A stretch of DNA of 64,000 nucleotides from Pseudomonas amygdali (GCF_002699855.1 NZ_LKBW01000112.1:50331-114330), one strand, 5' to 3'. Shown: positions 18,364 to 28,811, counted from the stretch's first letter. Notes: a model not told the origin generated them from the sequence alone. Made by a program: numbers and translations.

Positions 18364-20292
18364 ATGAAGTCGACATGGCTGGACAATTTGAAGGTCAGCA
18401 AAAAGCTGAGTATAGGCTTCGGTCTGATACTACTGGGCGTGCTGACGGTCACCGCGATCGGCTACCTCAGCACCAACCTGCTGATCGAGCGGCTGGGCAA
18501 GGCAGCCAAAGTTTCTGAAGTAAAGGCCGATGCGCTAAGCCTCAGGATCGCTGCGCAGGCCTATACTGCCAAGCCTGACGCGAGCAATTCGCAGGGCTAC
18601 ACGGTCGCTCTGGACAACCTGGGCAAGACCATCGAGGACGGCCTGAAGCTTCTGACTGTTCCGGCCAATGCCGATATTCTCAGAGGTATTCGCGATCAGG
18701 TGGGTGGCTTGAGACAAACGTTCAGTCAGTTGGTCGATAATAATCGGCAAATTGATCAGGCCATGCAGCCGTTGATCACCATTTCCGAGCAGGTGAGCGG
18801 AAGCTTCGAGACACTCCTGCAAAAGACCTTCGACGACGTTTCCCGCTCGCTGGATCAAAGCGGTATCGACCAAGTAAAGATTGCCGGCGACCTGCGCAAT
18901 GGCATGACCAGTTTTCGCCTGGTGTTTCGCCGTTATATCAGTATCCCGACCGCTGAAAACAGGCAGATCACCTTCGATGCTGCCGACTCACTGATCGCTC
19001 AGGTGAGCAGTGCGCGCAACCAATTGCCGAACAAGGCCGGCCCGGCAGTGGATGAGGCGCTCAGGGCACTGCAACAGTACAAATCGTTGATGGTCTCCAT
19101 CTCGCAACTGATGCAACAGAGCGATCAGATTCGCGACAGCCTTCGCCAGCAGTCAATGGACATCGTCACCAGTACCGAAAAGCTGATGGCGGGCCAGGTG
19201 GTCAGTGCCAATAAAGAAAAAGACAGCGCGGTCACCCAGTTGCTCATGGTGGCGGTGATCGTATTGCTGCTGGGCATCTTCGCGGCGATCCTGATTACCC
19301 GTCAGATTACTCGCCCGCTCGATTCCACGGTGATCGCTGCGCGTCGAATTGCCGACGGCGATCTGACCAATGACCTCAGCACCACTCGCCAGGATGAGCT
19401 GGGCCTGCTGCAAAACACCATGCACCAGATGACCGTATCGTTGCGCACCCTGATTGGCGGTATCAGTAATGGTGTGACACAGATCGCCACGGCGGCCGAG
19501 GAGCTTTCAGCCGTCAGCGAACAGACCAGCGCGGGCGTCACTCAGCAGAAACTGGAAGTCGATCAAGTGGCGACCGCCATGAACCAGATGGCGTCTACCG
19601 TTCAGGAAGTGGCGCAGAACACTGAAGATGCATCGCAGGCCGCCAGACAGGCCAGTGATCGTGCTGCTCATGGCAGCAGCGTGGTGCAACACGCCACGCG
19701 TGAAATCAGCCAGCTTGCCGGTGAAGTGGGGCAACTGGGCGAGGCCATGCAGCGCCTGATACAGGACAGTGACAAGATTGGCGGTGTAATCGATGTGATC
19801 AAGGCGGTCGCAGAACAAACCAACCTGCTGGCCCTCAACGCGGCGATCGAAGCCGCACGTGCGGGTGAGCAGGGGCGCGGCTTTGCCGTGGTGGCCGATG
19901 AGGTGCGCTCGCTGGCTCAGCGTACACAGTCATCCACGACTGAAATCGAGGCGCTGATAAAGTCCTTGCAGGATGGCACCGGCGCGGCATCGGAGCTGAT
20001 GAATGCCAGCCGTCAACGTACCGAAGGCACCGTGGCGCTGGCACGGCAGGCCGAAGAATCGCTGCTTGAAATCACTCATTCGATTGGGACCATCGAACAG
20101 ATGAGCCAACAGATTTCTGCTGCCGCTGAAGAGCAGAGCGCCGTCACCGACGAAATCAATCGCAGTGTCATCAGCGTACGGGACATCGCCGATCAGTCGG
20201 CCACGGCCACTGAGCAGAGCGCGGCGTCTACCGTGGAACTGGCGCGCCTGGGCAGCAACCTGCAGGACATGGTTGCGCGCTTCCGGATCTGA
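18364..20292 (+). CDS. Methyl-accepting chemotaxis protein with large periplasmic helical domain
   Basis: A 642-residue chemoreceptor. TM1 spans about 16-38, an all-helical periplasmic sensor about 39-285, TM2 about 287-308, then HAMP ([20 protein letters not shown], about 307-360) and a cytoplasmic signalling domain with the hairpin tip [20 protein letters not shown]. The roughly 250-residue helical sensor is the size of helical bimodular (HBM) domains such as that of P. putida McpS, which binds TCA intermediates. HBM membership and ligand are inference. The ATG at 18364 is preferred over a TTG three bases upstream because GAGG lies at a better spacing. Confidence 0.92.
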   Translation: MKSTWLDNLKVSKKLSIGFGLILLGVLTVTAIGYLSTNLLIERLGKAAKVSEVKADALSLRIAAQAYTAKPDASNSQGYTVALDNLGKTIEDGLKLLTVPANADILRGIRDQVGGLRQTFSQLVDNNRQIDQAMQPLITISEQVSGSFETLLQKTFDDVSRSLDQSGIDQVKIAGDLRNGMTSFRLVFRRYISIPTAENRQITFDAADSLIAQVSSARNQLPNKAGPAVDEALRALQQYKSLMVSISQLMQQSDQIRDSLRQQSMDIVTSTEKLMAGQVVSANKEKDSAVTQLLMVAVIVLLLGIFAAILITRQITRPLDSTVIAARRIADGDLTNDLSTTRQDELGLLQNTMHQMTVSLRTLIGGISNGVTQIATAAEELSAVSEQTSAGVTQQKLEVDQVATAMNQMASTVQEVAQNTEDASQAARQASDRAAHGSSVVQHATREISQLAGEVGQLGEAMQRLIQDSDKIGGVIDVIKAVAEQTNLLALNAAIEAARAGEQGRGFAVVADEVRSLAQRTQSSTTEIEALIKSLQDGTGAASELMNASRQRTEGTVALARQAEESLLEITHSIGTIEQMSQQISAAAEEQSAVTDEINRSVISVRDIADQSATATEQSAASTVELARLGSNLQDMVARFRI

Positions 20293-20344
20293 TTGCCGCC
20301 ACTTTCAAAAAGTCGCGAGGCCCAAAAGTCTCACCCTGCAAAAA

Positions 20345-20371
20345 GAGCAGCGCTGGCAATCAGCGCTGCTC
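20345..20371 (-). terminator. Terminator overlapping the ABC ATPase stop codon
   Basis: Eleven-base perfect arms (20345-20355 and 20361-20371) with a 5-nt loop. The minus-strand transcript ends in TTTTTGCAG. The 5' arm is built from the last codons and first stop base of the ATPase gene. Confidence 0.75.
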
Positions 20372-21157
20372 CACCAACTGCAAAAACCTTCGGGTTCGCT
20401 CGTTTTGCGGATTCAGCAGAATTTCGCCCGGGGTGCCGTCTGCCACGATGCGGCCTCCCTCCATGAACAGCACTCGGTCAGCGATGTCCTGAGCGAATTT
20501 CATCTCGTGGGTCACCAGTAACATGGTCATCTGAAATTCGTGGGCAATCGAGCGAATCACTGACAGCACCTCGCCGACCAGCTCCGGGTCGAGCGCTGAC
20601 GTGACTTCATCGAACAACATGACCTGCGGGCGCATGGCCAGCGCTCTGGCAATCGCTACACGTTGTTGCTGACCACCGGAAAGCTGGCTCAGGTAGGCAT
20701 CGGCCTTGTGAGCGAGCCCGACCAGCCCAAGGTATTGATGCGCGCGCTCAAGGGCCTCTTCGCGAGGCAGTCTGAGTACCCGTAACGGCGCTTCGGTTAA
20801 ATTTTCCTGCACGGTGAGGTGCGGGAACAGGTTGAACTGCTGGAAGACCATGCCAACCCGATGTTCCACCGGAGCCTTGCGCGCGCCGGGCCAGTGCCAT
20901 TCGGATTTGCGCGCGGGCACTGTTTCGCCTGCGACTTCTATGCTGCCTTGCTGATAGTTTTCCAGCCCCTTGATGAGGCGCAATACCGTTGATTTACCCG
21001 AGCCACTGGGGCCGATCAAGGCGACTTTCTGACCTTGAGGAATGCTCAGGTCCAGATGGTCGATGATCCGGTTGCGGCCGAAGTCCTTGACCACTTGTTT
21101 CAGCTGTATCTGCGCAGTGGTGACGGGTGGGATTGCGGTGTGTGCGAGATCAGACAT
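20360..21157 (-). CDS. ehuA: Amino acid/ectoine-type ABC transporter ATPase
   Basis: Cytoplasmic ATPase of a polar amino acid-family importer, 265 residues. It has Walker A GPSGSGKST, signature LSGGQQQRVAIARAL, Walker B VMLFDEVTSALD and the switch His in LLVTHEMKFAQD. It is the last gene of a binding protein-permease-permease-ATPase operon and overlaps the preceding permease by 8 nt. The start at 21157 fits the usual length. The ehu label rests on the binding protein resembling EhuB; a cystine or other amino acid transporter is an alternative. Confidence 0.85.
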   Translation of the reverse strand: MSDLAHTAIPPVTTAQIQLKQVVKDFGRNRIIDHLDLSIPQGQKVALIGPSGSGKSTVLRLIKGLENYQQGSIEVAGETVPARKSEWHWPGARKAPVEHRVGMVFQQFNLFPHLTVQENLTEAPLRVLRLPREEALERAHQYLGLVGLAHKADAYLSQLSGGQQQRVAIARALAMRPQVMLFDEVTSALDPELVGEVLSVIRSIAHEFQMTMLLVTHEMKFAQDIADRVLFMEGGRIVADGTPGEILLNPQNERTRRFLQLVEQR

Positions 21158-21800
21158 GGCTGCGCCTTTCCAGGTATTTGAACAGCAACGAGGTCGGCAC
21201 ACTGATCGCCAGAAACATCAGCGCCATCACTGTGTACGGTTCGTTGTAACGATAGGTCATGCCGGCGATCTGCTTGGCAGCCTGAAACAGTTCAGGGATA
21301 GTAATCACCGCCAGAAGCGGCGTTTCCTTGAACATGCCGATCAGGTAATTGCCGAGCACCGGCAGCATGGGTTTCAACGCCTGCGGCAGGATAATGCGCC
21401 GCCAGGTGTCGCCACGGCTGAAGTCCAGCGCGCGTGCGGCTTCCCATTGCCCGGCAGGGATGTCGTCGATGGCACCGCGATACGCTTCGGCAATGTAGGC
21501 CGCGTAATAGCAGCCAAGACCTATCACACCGGTGGTGATGGCCGGGAAGGTGATGCCCGCCAGCGGCAGCGCGAAGAACAGCACATACAACTGGACCATC
21601 AACGGCGTATTACGGAAAAAGCTCAGGTAGCCTTTGCTCAGGCGATGCACGATGGTTATCTGCGAGCGCAGTGTCAGGGCCAGGATCAGACCGAGTAAAA
21701 CCGCGAGCAGGAACCCCAGCACCACGACCTGTACGGTCACCAGCAAGCCCTGAAACAGCTCCGGCAGAATCGACCAGGCGAATGCGATATCAAACTCCAT
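21150..21800 (-). CDS. ehuD: Amino acid/ectoine-type ABC transporter permease (second)
   Basis: A 216-residue HisM-type inner-membrane permease with about five transmembrane segments. The EAA loop that docks the ATPase is readable as EAYRGAIDDIPAGQWEAARAL with the downstream Gly region. It lies 3 nt after the first permease gene and overlaps the ATPase gene by 8 nt, indicating coupled translation. The two permeases are expected to form a heterodimer. The symbol is tentative. Confidence 0.83.
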   Translation of the reverse strand: MEFDIAFAWSILPELFQGLLVTVQVVVLGFLLAVLLGLILALTLRSQITIVHRLSKGYLSFFRNTPLMVQLYVLFFALPLAGITFPAITTGVIGLGCYYAAYIAEAYRGAIDDIPAGQWEAARALDFSRGDTWRRIILPQALKPMLPVLGNYLIGMFKETPLLAVITIPELFQAAKQIAGMTYRYNEPYTVMALMFLAISVPTSLLFKYLERRSHV

Positions 21801-21803
21801 CGT

Positions 21804-22487
21804 TCATCCCCTTGCCGTGCGCCACGCGGTGGCGTGCTGCTCATAACGCTTGACCAGCCAGCTCAATGGCCAGGTCATCACGAAGTAGCAGACCAGCACG
21901 ATGCTCCAGATCAGCGTTTGCTGGCCCAGCGTGGTTATCAATTGACTGCCGGTAAAGGTCAGGTCGGTGAGGGTAATGAGGGAAACCAGTGAGGTGGTTT
22001 TCAGCAGCTCGACCAATTGGTTGCCCATCGGCGGGATCATGAACGGCAGGGCCTGCGGCAGAATGATTCGCCGAAACGCGCTTATCGGCCCGAAATCCAG
22101 CGCACGCACAGCGTCACGTTGACCCTGGCTGACGTTGATCAGTGCCGAGCGAATGATTTCCGCGCCATACGCCGAAAACGTCAGCCCCAGCCCCAGCACA
22201 CCCGTGGTCATGGGTGACAGGCGAATGCCGAACAGCGGCAGGATGAAGAACAGATAAAACAGCAACACCAATGCCGAGATGCCACGCAGCACTTCGACAT
22301 ATACCGTGGCGAACCAGCGTAACGCCCTGAATGGCGACAGGCGCATCAGGGCGATTACAAACGAGAGCACCAGCACCAGCAGTTCAGCAAGCACAGTGAT
22401 CTGCAGGGTGATCCAGGCGCCGTGGGCCAGTTGTCTGGCAATGAAACCTGCGGTTTCCAGTGTTGCAGCATCAACAGGCATGGCCAT
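21804..22487 (-). CDS. ehuC: Amino acid/ectoine-type ABC transporter permease (first)
   Basis: A 227-residue HisQ/HisM-type permease with about five transmembrane helices and an EAA loop region (SAYGAEIIRSALINVSQGQ). A second ATG two codons downstream of the chosen start is possible; no strong ribosome site distinguishes them. It follows the binding-protein gene after 51 nt. The symbol is tentative and depends on the binding protein. Confidence 0.82.
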   Translation of the reverse strand: MAMPVDAATLETAGFIARQLAHGAWITLQITVLAELLVLVLSFVIALMRLSPFRALRWFATVYVEVLRGISALVLLFYLFFILPLFGIRLSPMTTGVLGLGLTFSAYGAEIIRSALINVSQGQRDAVRALDFGPISAFRRIILPQALPFMIPPMGNQLVELLKTTSLVSLITLTDLTFTGSQLITTLGQQTLIWSIVLVCYFVMTWPLSWLVKRYEQHATAWRTARG

Positions 22488-22538
22488 ACTCGTGTGGGTC
22501 AGGGCCGTTTACTGCGCGCCCTTGCGGGACGGGGCAGA

Positions 22539-23411
22539 TCATGGGTTGCAGCGTTGGGCTGCGGTGATGGCCGGGTCAGCCAGTTCGTTTTCGGTGTAGC
22601 CGTACTTCTGCAGGATTTTCAGCAGCTCGCCCGACGCCCGGAGTTTGGCCAGTTGTTCGTTGAAAGCCTGTTCGAAGGCCGGATCGTTTTTTGGCAGGCC
22701 GTAGGTGTGGTAATTCCAGCCCGGTTTGCCACTGGCGTCCGGAATCTGCTCGAAAGGCAAGGCGCGCTCGATGTCCGGACTGTTGGCTTTCTTGATCAGA
22801 CTGATGACTTCGGCATCCGGGAAATACACCACGTCCACGCGACCCGCCTGCAAGGCGGCCAATGCCTCGGTGTCCTTGTCGAACAACACCACGTTGCCGT
22901 TGGCGATACCGCTGTCTTTGGCTTCCTGAACCTGATTGCTGCCAGGTTGCGTGGCCAGGCGCACCTTGGCGTTGCTGGCGACGTCCTTGAGGCTGTGCAG
23001 GTTCAGCGGGTTGCCGGTTTTGACAATGAACGCACCGCCGGATCGCGTCACCGGGTTGGAGAACGCGATGACCTTGCAGCGATTCGGATTGATGAACAGG
23101 CCTGCACCGATCAAGTCGAAACGACCTGCTGCCAGACCCGGCACCAGCGAACCGAAGTCAGTGATGGGCGTCTCGATCTGCTTGATACCCAGCGGTTCGA
23201 GAATCGCACGCAGTATCTCTACGTTGGCCCCGGTCGCTTTGCCATCGGTGCCGATGTAGGCATAGGGCTGTTCGTTGGCGATGCCAGCGGTCAAGCCGTC
23301 AGTGCGGCCTTTTTCCAGCAGTCCGGCCAGGGCGGAAAACGAAATAACGGCATTCAGCAACAGCGCTGAACCCATCAGGGCTGGGAACGACAGGGGGTTG
23401 ATGCCTTTCAT
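22539..23411 (-). CDS. ehuB: Solute-binding protein, EhuB-like
   Basis: Periplasmic family-3 binding protein of 290 residues with a Sec signal (about 1-30). The mature N terminus (GIANEQPYAYIG), GLFINPNRC and FSNPV stretches resemble EhuB, the ectoine/hydroxyectoine binding protein of Sinorhizobium, as I recall it. Ectoines are osmoprotectants, so a role in compatible-solute uptake is plausible. The family also binds polar amino acids and cystine, so the ligand is not certain. The start at 23411 puts the signal peptide first. The operon promoter region is AT-rich. Confidence 0.75.
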   Translation of the reverse strand: MKGINPLSFPALMGSALLLNAVISFSALAGLLEKGRTDGLTAGIANEQPYAYIGTDGKATGANVEILRAILEPLGIKQIETPITDFGSLVPGLAAGRFDLIGAGLFINPNRCKVIAFSNPVTRSGGAFIVKTGNPLNLHSLKDVASNAKVRLATQPGSNQVQEAKDSGIANGNVVLFDKDTEALAALQAGRVDVVYFPDAEVISLIKKANSPDIERALPFEQIPDASGKPGWNYHTYGLPKNDPAFEQAFNEQLAKLRASGELLKILQKYGYTENELADPAITAAQRCNP

Positions 23412-23529
23412 TGCGGGTGCTCGAAGTAGGGGGATGGGGGCTTGTTGCTGATGCGGCCTGAACATGCGAGTCAGGTTCGCAACTTGGCCTGGTCTTGCCT
23501 GCATCCTGCTTCGGCAACGTTTGGTGCAT

Positions 23530-23585
23530 AAGATGAAACTCTATAGCTATTAAAAAGATAATTTAAATATCGATAAGGAATATGC
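23530..23585 (-). promoter_or_regulatory. AT-rich promoter region of the binding-protein operon
   Basis: A stretch of unusually high A+T lies 120-175 nt upstream of the binding-protein start, with minus-strand text such as CTTATCGATATTTAAATTAT. Sulfur-starvation promoters in pseudomonads often look like this, but no regulator can be assigned from sequence alone. Confidence 0.3.
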
Positions 23586-23654
23586 ATATACGCAGTCGCC
23601 GACGCCATGGGTTTCAAACGTCGTGCGACCAATTGATGCAAGACCAGATATCTG

Positions 23655-25299
23655 TCAGTGCGTCCCTGTTTGTAACTCCAGACGCCGGCCAGGTATCGCA
23701 GCAATCAACTCCTGGGTGTAAGCCGCTTCAGGCCTGGCAAAAACATCCTCGGCCAGACCCTGCTCGGCGGTCTTGCCATGCTTGAGCACCAGTACCTGGT
23801 GGGCAACGCTGGCGACCACTGCCAAGTCGTGGGAAACCAGCACGTAGGCGATGCCGGATTCGGATTGCAGTTCGACCAGCAAGTCGAGAATCTGCGCCTG
23901 CACCGACACGTCCAGGGCCGAAACCGGCTCATCGAGCAGCAGCAGATCCGGTTGCAGGGCCAGCGCTCTGGCAATGGCAACCCGCTGACGCTGGCCACCG
24001 GAAAGCTCGCGGGGCAGTCGGTCCAGATACGCCACGGGCAAGTGTACTCGCTCGATCAACCGGCGCGCGGCCTGCTCCAGTTCACGGCCTTTGAGCAGGC
24101 CGAATGAGACCAGTGGTTCGACGATGCTCTCAAATAGCGTGAAGCGTGGATCAAGGGCCGCGAACGGGTTTTGCTGTACCAGTTGGATGCGTCGCCGTAG
24201 CGGTCTGAACTCGCGCCAGCCCAGGTCGGTGACATCCTGGCCGTCCAGCAAAACTCGCCCGTGCGTGGGTTTTTCCAGGCCCAGCGCAATGCGCAGTGCA
24301 GTACTTTTGCCAGAGCCGGACTCGCCGGCGATGGCCAGGGTCTGGCCGGGATAAACCTTGAAGTTGACGTCCTGCAATGCCTGGAAGCCTGTGTCTTCAC
24401 CTTTCACGTAGGGCAGGCGATAGGTCTTGCCGATGTTGCTCAGGGTCAGCAGAGGCGTGTCGCTGCTCGATACCGGGCGCACTGTTGCCGGGCTCTTGCG
24501 CTGGCCGAAAGCCGGTGCTGCCGCGATCAGTGCGCGGGTATAGGTATGGCGCGGTGTGATGAGTATCTGTTGCGGCGGGCCTTGTTCGACCAACTCGCCC
24601 TTGTTCATTACCAGCACACGGTCAGCACGATCGGCAGCCACGCCGAGATCGTGGGTAATGATCAGCAGGGAAATGCCGCGCTCGGCCACCAGGCGTTGCA
24701 GGTGATCAAGGATCTTGCGCTGCACTGTCACGTCCAGAGCACTAGTGGGCTCATCCGGCGATGATCAGGCGAGGATTGCCCGCCAACGCGATGGCGATCA
24801 GCACGCGCTGACGCATGCCACCGGACAGTTCGTGCGGATACTGGCGGGCGCGTAATACCGGCTTGTCCAGACCGACCTGTTGCAGCAACTCCAGCACATC
24901 GGCATCCACCGCCGGGGAACGCCGGCCGTGGGCCTGAATCAATGCTTCGGCAATTTGCCGGCCGATGCGCAGGGTAGGGTTGAGGCCGACCATCGGGTCT
25001 TGCGGCACCAGACCGATCACGCTGCCGCGAACCCGACGTTTTTCTCGCTCGGAAGCTTGGCTCAGGTCGTGACCATCGACGTGCAGCTCGCCGCCTGTGA
25101 TGGTCGCGTTGTCTGGCAACAGGCCGAGTATGGCGTTGGCCAGGGTCGACTTGCCGGACCCGGATTCACCGACAATTGCCACGGTTTCACCCCTGGCCAC
25201 CTGAAACGAGACGCCGCGCACGGCCTGGTTGGTCTGGCCGTCGAAACGGTAGGCGACACTCAGATGACGAATGTCGATCAGTTGGGCGGTATCGGTCAT
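23655..25299 (-). pseudogene. Fused peptide ABC transporter ATPase, frameshifted
   Basis: Would encode a DppD-DppF-type fusion of about 547 residues with two ATPase cassettes (Walker [10 protein letters not shown] twice; signatures LSGGMRQRV and LSGGQRQRV). The first cassette frame stops just after LIIAG; the second frame resumes with the expected D-loop text LDVTVQRKI. One extra C in the CC at 24755-24756 (G on the coding strand) explains this: removing it restores [16 protein letters not shown] across Walker B. The lesion removes the first Walker B and separates the two halves. It starts inside the stop region of the permease gene (4-nt overlap). A sequencing error would give the same picture. 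Confidence 0.88.
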
Positions 25300-26228
25300 C
25301 GTTGAGTCTCTTCCAGAGTGCGGGCGATGTGGTTGAAGCTGAACACTACGCCAACCACGAACAGGCCCGGCAGCAGCGACACCCAGGGCGCGGTCATCAG
25401 GAAGTGACGACCATTGGCGATCAGCGTGCCCCATTCGGCAGCCGGTGGTTCGGCACCAAAGCCGAGGAAACTCAGCCCGGCAGTCGCCAGAATCGCTGCA
25501 CCGAAATCCAGTGTGGCAAGCACCGCCACCGGGCCCCAGGCGTTGGGCAGGATGTGGCGCAGCAGGGTTCGCGTCCAGCTTGCACCGCCCAGCCGCGCGG
25601 CCTCGACGTAAGGCAGGGTCTTGACGCGCAATACTTCGGCGCGGGTGGTGCGCGCGAATCCGGGGATGATCCCCACACCGACCGCAATGGCCACCGGAAG
25701 GGTGCCGAAACCGATGGCGGTGACAATCGCCAGCGCCAGTAACAGGCCGGGCAGGGCCAGCAATACATCGATCAGGCGCATGATCACTGCATCGATGCGC
25801 CCGCCTGCAAAACCGGAAATCACCCCCAGGCTCAGGCCACCGGCCATGGCGATGCCCACCGCCAGCAATGCGGCTTGTACCGACAGGCTCGATCCGTGTA
25901 CCACGCGGGTGTAGAGATCACGGCCCGGTTCATCGGTGCCGAACCAGTGCGCGGCATTTGGCGCGGTGAGCTTTTCGCTGGGCGAGGTGGCGTAAGGCGC
26001 GTAGCTGCTCAGCAGGTTGGGTGCCAGCGCGGCCAGTAATGCAAAGGCGACCATTGCCACCGCGAGCAGAAACCCCGGACGACGCAGCAGGGGCTTGGCG
26101 GCCTCTACGGCGCGACTCAGGTTGCTACGCCGCCGCCATTGCGCGGCGGGGGCGGTTTTGCCGGAAAGGCTTTGACTGGAATCAACAAGGCGGGTCAGGC
26201 GCGCAAGGCGGTTGTCGAAGATAGTCAT
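25296..26228 (-). CDS. Peptide-type ABC transporter permease (DppC-like)
   Basis: A 310-residue permease with an N-terminal cytoplasmic region, TM1 near residues 55-77 and the binding-protein-dependent transport domain. The EAA motif reads EAARLGGASWTRTLLRHILPN. The start at 26228 is chosen over upstream candidates because it leaves a 4-nt gap after the partner permease gene. With the intact binding protein and second permease it forms a peptide or opine-type importer whose ATPase is broken. Confidence 0.87.
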   Translation of the reverse strand: MTIFDNRLARLTRLVDSSQSLSGKTAPAAQWRRRSNLSRAVEAAKPLLRRPGFLLAVAMVAFALLAALAPNLLSSYAPYATSPSEKLTAPNAAHWFGTDEPGRDLYTRVVHGSSLSVQAALLAVGIAMAGGLSLGVISGFAGGRIDAVIMRLIDVLLALPGLLLALAIVTAIGFGTLPVAIAVGVGIIPGFARTTRAEVLRVKTLPYVEAARLGGASWTRTLLRHILPNAWGPVAVLATLDFGAAILATAGLSFLGFGAEPPAAEWGTLIANGRHFLMTAPWVSLLPGLFVVGVVFSFNHIARTLEETQR

Positions 26229-26232
26229 GGCG

Positions 26233-27183
26233 TCAGGAGACCTTTGGCGTGTGGGCGATGCGCGGATCCAGCGCGGGGTACAGCAGGTCAACGATCAGGT
26301 TGACCACGACGAAAGCAGCTGCCGAGACCGCAACGATGGCCAGCACCACCGGAATGTCCTGGCGCAGCACGGCCTCCTGGGCAAGACGACCGACCCCGGA
26401 GCGGGCGAAAATGGTTTCCACCAGCACGGCACCGGACACGGTGTTGCCCACTTGCAGACCGATCAGCGTCAACAGCGGCAAGGCAGCGTTCTTGAACGCA
26501 TGGCGGGCCTGAACCTGGGCGCGAGTGAGGCCCTTGGCGTAGGCGGTAATGATGTATGGCTCTTTCCAGACGCCCTGAAAGCCGCGTTGTAAAACCTGCG
26601 CGTACACTGCAGCACTGGGGATCGCCAGTGTGACAGCGGGCAATATCAAGCTGGAAAAGCCCTGATTGCCGGTCGCTGGAAACCAGCCAAGGCTGAATGC
26701 GAACAGCTGAATAAACAACAGGCCCATCCAGAATACCGGTACTGAGAAGCCCAGCGACGGCAGCCGGGACAAGGCGACCTTCAACGGCTGCCAGCGCACG
26801 TAGGCGGTGAGGTAAGCCAGCCCGACGCCACCGATCAGCGACAGAACAATGGCCAGCCCCGCCAGGCTCAGGGTTTGCGGCAAACGTTCGACCAGCAGTT
26901 CCGAAACCGGACGATTGAGTGTCAGCGAATTGCCGAAGTCCCCCTGAACAGCGCCCCACAGCAGGTCGACATATTGCTCGAAGACGCCTCGGTCCAGCCC
27001 GTAATAGAGCTTGGCTTGAGCCAGGTCCTGCGCGGACAGGGAGTCGATTTCGACACCTGAGGCGCTGAGCATGATCGACAAGGTATCGCCGGGCAGCAGA
27101 TACAGAATGAAGTAGGTGATGCTGTAGGCACCCCAGAGTACCAGCAGCGCCTGGGCGATCCGGCTGAGGATATAACGGCTCAT
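26233..27183 (-). CDS. Peptide-type ABC transporter permease (DppB-like)
   Basis: A 316-residue inner-membrane permease with six predicted helices, the DppB-family N terminus (a TM1 pattern followed by LLPGDTLSIML) and a C-terminal ARSGVGRLAQEAVLRQDIP block. Its ATG overlaps the stop of the binding-protein gene (ATGA type), so translation is coupled. Confidence 0.88.
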   Translation of the reverse strand: MSRYILSRIAQALLVLWGAYSITYFILYLLPGDTLSIMLSASGVEIDSLSAQDLAQAKLYYGLDRGVFEQYVDLLWGAVQGDFGNSLTLNRPVSELLVERLPQTLSLAGLAIVLSLIGGVGLAYLTAYVRWQPLKVALSRLPSLGFSVPVFWMGLLFIQLFAFSLGWFPATGNQGFSSLILPAVTLAIPSAAVYAQVLQRGFQGVWKEPYIITAYAKGLTRAQVQARHAFKNAALPLLTLIGLQVGNTVSGAVLVETIFARSGVGRLAQEAVLRQDIPVVLAIVAVSAAAFVVVNLIVDLLYPALDPRIAHTPKVS

Positions 27184-28811
27184 GGCGCTGCGATCTCGAT
27201 ATCGTTGAACAGCGCAAAGCCTTCCGCCGTCCAGTGGAAGTTACGCACGTTTTTCGCCGTGGCGGCTTGCCAGACCCGCTCGTAGACCGGGAATGCCGAA
27301 CCTTCATCGATCAGCAGGTCCTGCAGGTCGCCATAGGCTTTTGCGCGTTGTTCGCTGCGCGTGGCGGTCAGCCCGGCGTCAAACAGTTCCAGGGCTTTGG
27401 GCAGCGTTTGCGGTGCGTAAAGGTTGGTCGCCAATGTCGAACTGTTGGCGCTACGCGGGTCGATGATGGTCTGCAGGATGATCGGGTCGGCGCGGGTCAT
27501 GTAGGTGGACGTCAGGTCATAATTGCCTGCCGCATTGGCAGCTGCCCATTCGGCGGTGGTCACCACGTTGAGCTTGAGCTCGATACCCACTTTGCGCAGC
27601 TGATCCTGAATCAGCACATCACCAGCGGTTTCAGCGGGGGACAGGTTGTAGGCCAGCTTCAGTCGTTTGCCGTCCTTGTACCGATAGCCGTCGGCGTTCT
27701 TCTGCCAGCCGGCTTCGTCGAGTAAACGCTCTGCACCCTGAGGGTCATAGGCCAGTCTGTCGGCCTGATTCTTGTAAAACGGCGTGGTGACGTCGTAGAT
27801 ACCCGACACCGCCGGAAATTGCGGGTTGTAGACAGTGGCGGCGTAGGTCTTGCGGTCGATGGCTTTTTGTAGCGCCAGACGCACATTGCGGTCAGCGAGG
27901 ATGCGATTGCCGCGCGTGTTGGGGTACATATTCAGGGCCGGCCCTGGCAGCGAGCGGCTCTGGATAGTCGCGCCCCTGGATTTGAACAGGTTCAGGTCCA
28001 CTTCGGAAAACGGGTTGCGTGGCCAGAGGATGTCCACCTGGCCCTGAACGAACTGGCCGTTGCGCACGCTCTCTTCCGGAACGTAACTGACCTCGACCGC
28101 ATCCAGATGCGCCTCGCCCCTGTTCTGCGCATTGGCCGATGGCCATGCATAGCCCTTGCGTTTGATCAGGCGCAAACCGCTTTCAGGGGTGTAGCGCTCC
28201 AGCACGAATGGCCCGGTGCCGATGATTGCACCCAGCGAGCGTTCCTTGACGCTGAGTGTGTAGGACTCCGGGGCAAGAATGGCGAGGTTGGTGGTTGAGG
28301 TGGCTTGCAGAAAGCCCGCATTTGGCGTGGCCAGCACCAGTTTGACAGTGAAATCGTCGACGACTTCGGCGTGGTCGTAACCCTTCAGGTAGGTCGCGCC
28401 AAAGGTTGCAGGCAATTGCGCGGCAAACGCTTTATTGCTGTCGTAGGCGGTCTTCACGGCCTGTGCGTCGAAGCGCGTGCCATTGCTGAACGTCACATCC
28501 TTGCGCAAGTGGAAGGTGTACTCAAGCGCGTTTTCACTGACGTCCCAGCGTTCTGCAATCCAGGGAATGATAGTGCCGGTCTGTGGGTTCTGATCGGTCA
28601 GCGACTCGGCGACATTACGCAGCACCACGCGGTGCTCCAGCCAATACACCTGGAACGGATCAAGGCTGACCAGCGTGGTGTTGTCTCTGAAGAAAGCTAC
28701 TTTAAGCGTCTTGCTTGCCTGGCCTTCTTGCCCAGAGGGCGAGCAGCCGAGCAGGGTGAGGGCAGTAATGACGGCGAATAACAGGCGTGCAAGAAGAGGG
28801 CGCACGGTCAT
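27180..28811 (-). CDS. Peptide-type solute-binding lipoprotein
   Basis: A 543-residue family-5 binding protein with a lipoprotein signal (lipobox LLGC, Cys about residue 23) and the family motif region WIAERWDVSENALEYTFHLR. It is anchored to the inner membrane and should deliver substrate to the two permeases that follow. A GGAGGA ribosome site precedes the ATG. The substrate (peptide, opine, glutathione-like or sulfur compound) cannot be told. The upstream region is AT-rich. Confidence 0.88.
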   Translation of the reverse strand: MTVRPLLARLLFAVITALTLLGCSPSGQEGQASKTLKVAFFRDNTTLVSLDPFQVYWLEHRVVLRNVAESLTDQNPQTGTIIPWIAERWDVSENALEYTFHLRKDVTFSNGTRFDAQAVKTAYDSNKAFAAQLPATFGATYLKGYDHAEVVDDFTVKLVLATPNAGFLQATSTTNLAILAPESYTLSVKERSLGAIIGTGPFVLERYTPESGLRLIKRKGYAWPSANAQNRGEAHLDAVEVSYVPEESVRNGQFVQGQVDILWPRNPFSEVDLNLFKSRGATIQSRSLPGPALNMYPNTRGNRILADRNVRLALQKAIDRKTYAATVYNPQFPAVSGIYDVTTPFYKNQADRLAYDPQGAERLLDEAGWQKNADGYRYKDGKRLKLAYNLSPAETAGDVLIQDQLRKVGIELKLNVVTTAEWAAANAAGNYDLTSTYMTRADPIILQTIIDPRSANSSTLATNLYAPQTLPKALELFDAGLTATRSEQRAKAYGDLQDLLIDEGSAFPVYERVWQAATAKNVRNFHWTAEGFALFNDIEIAAP

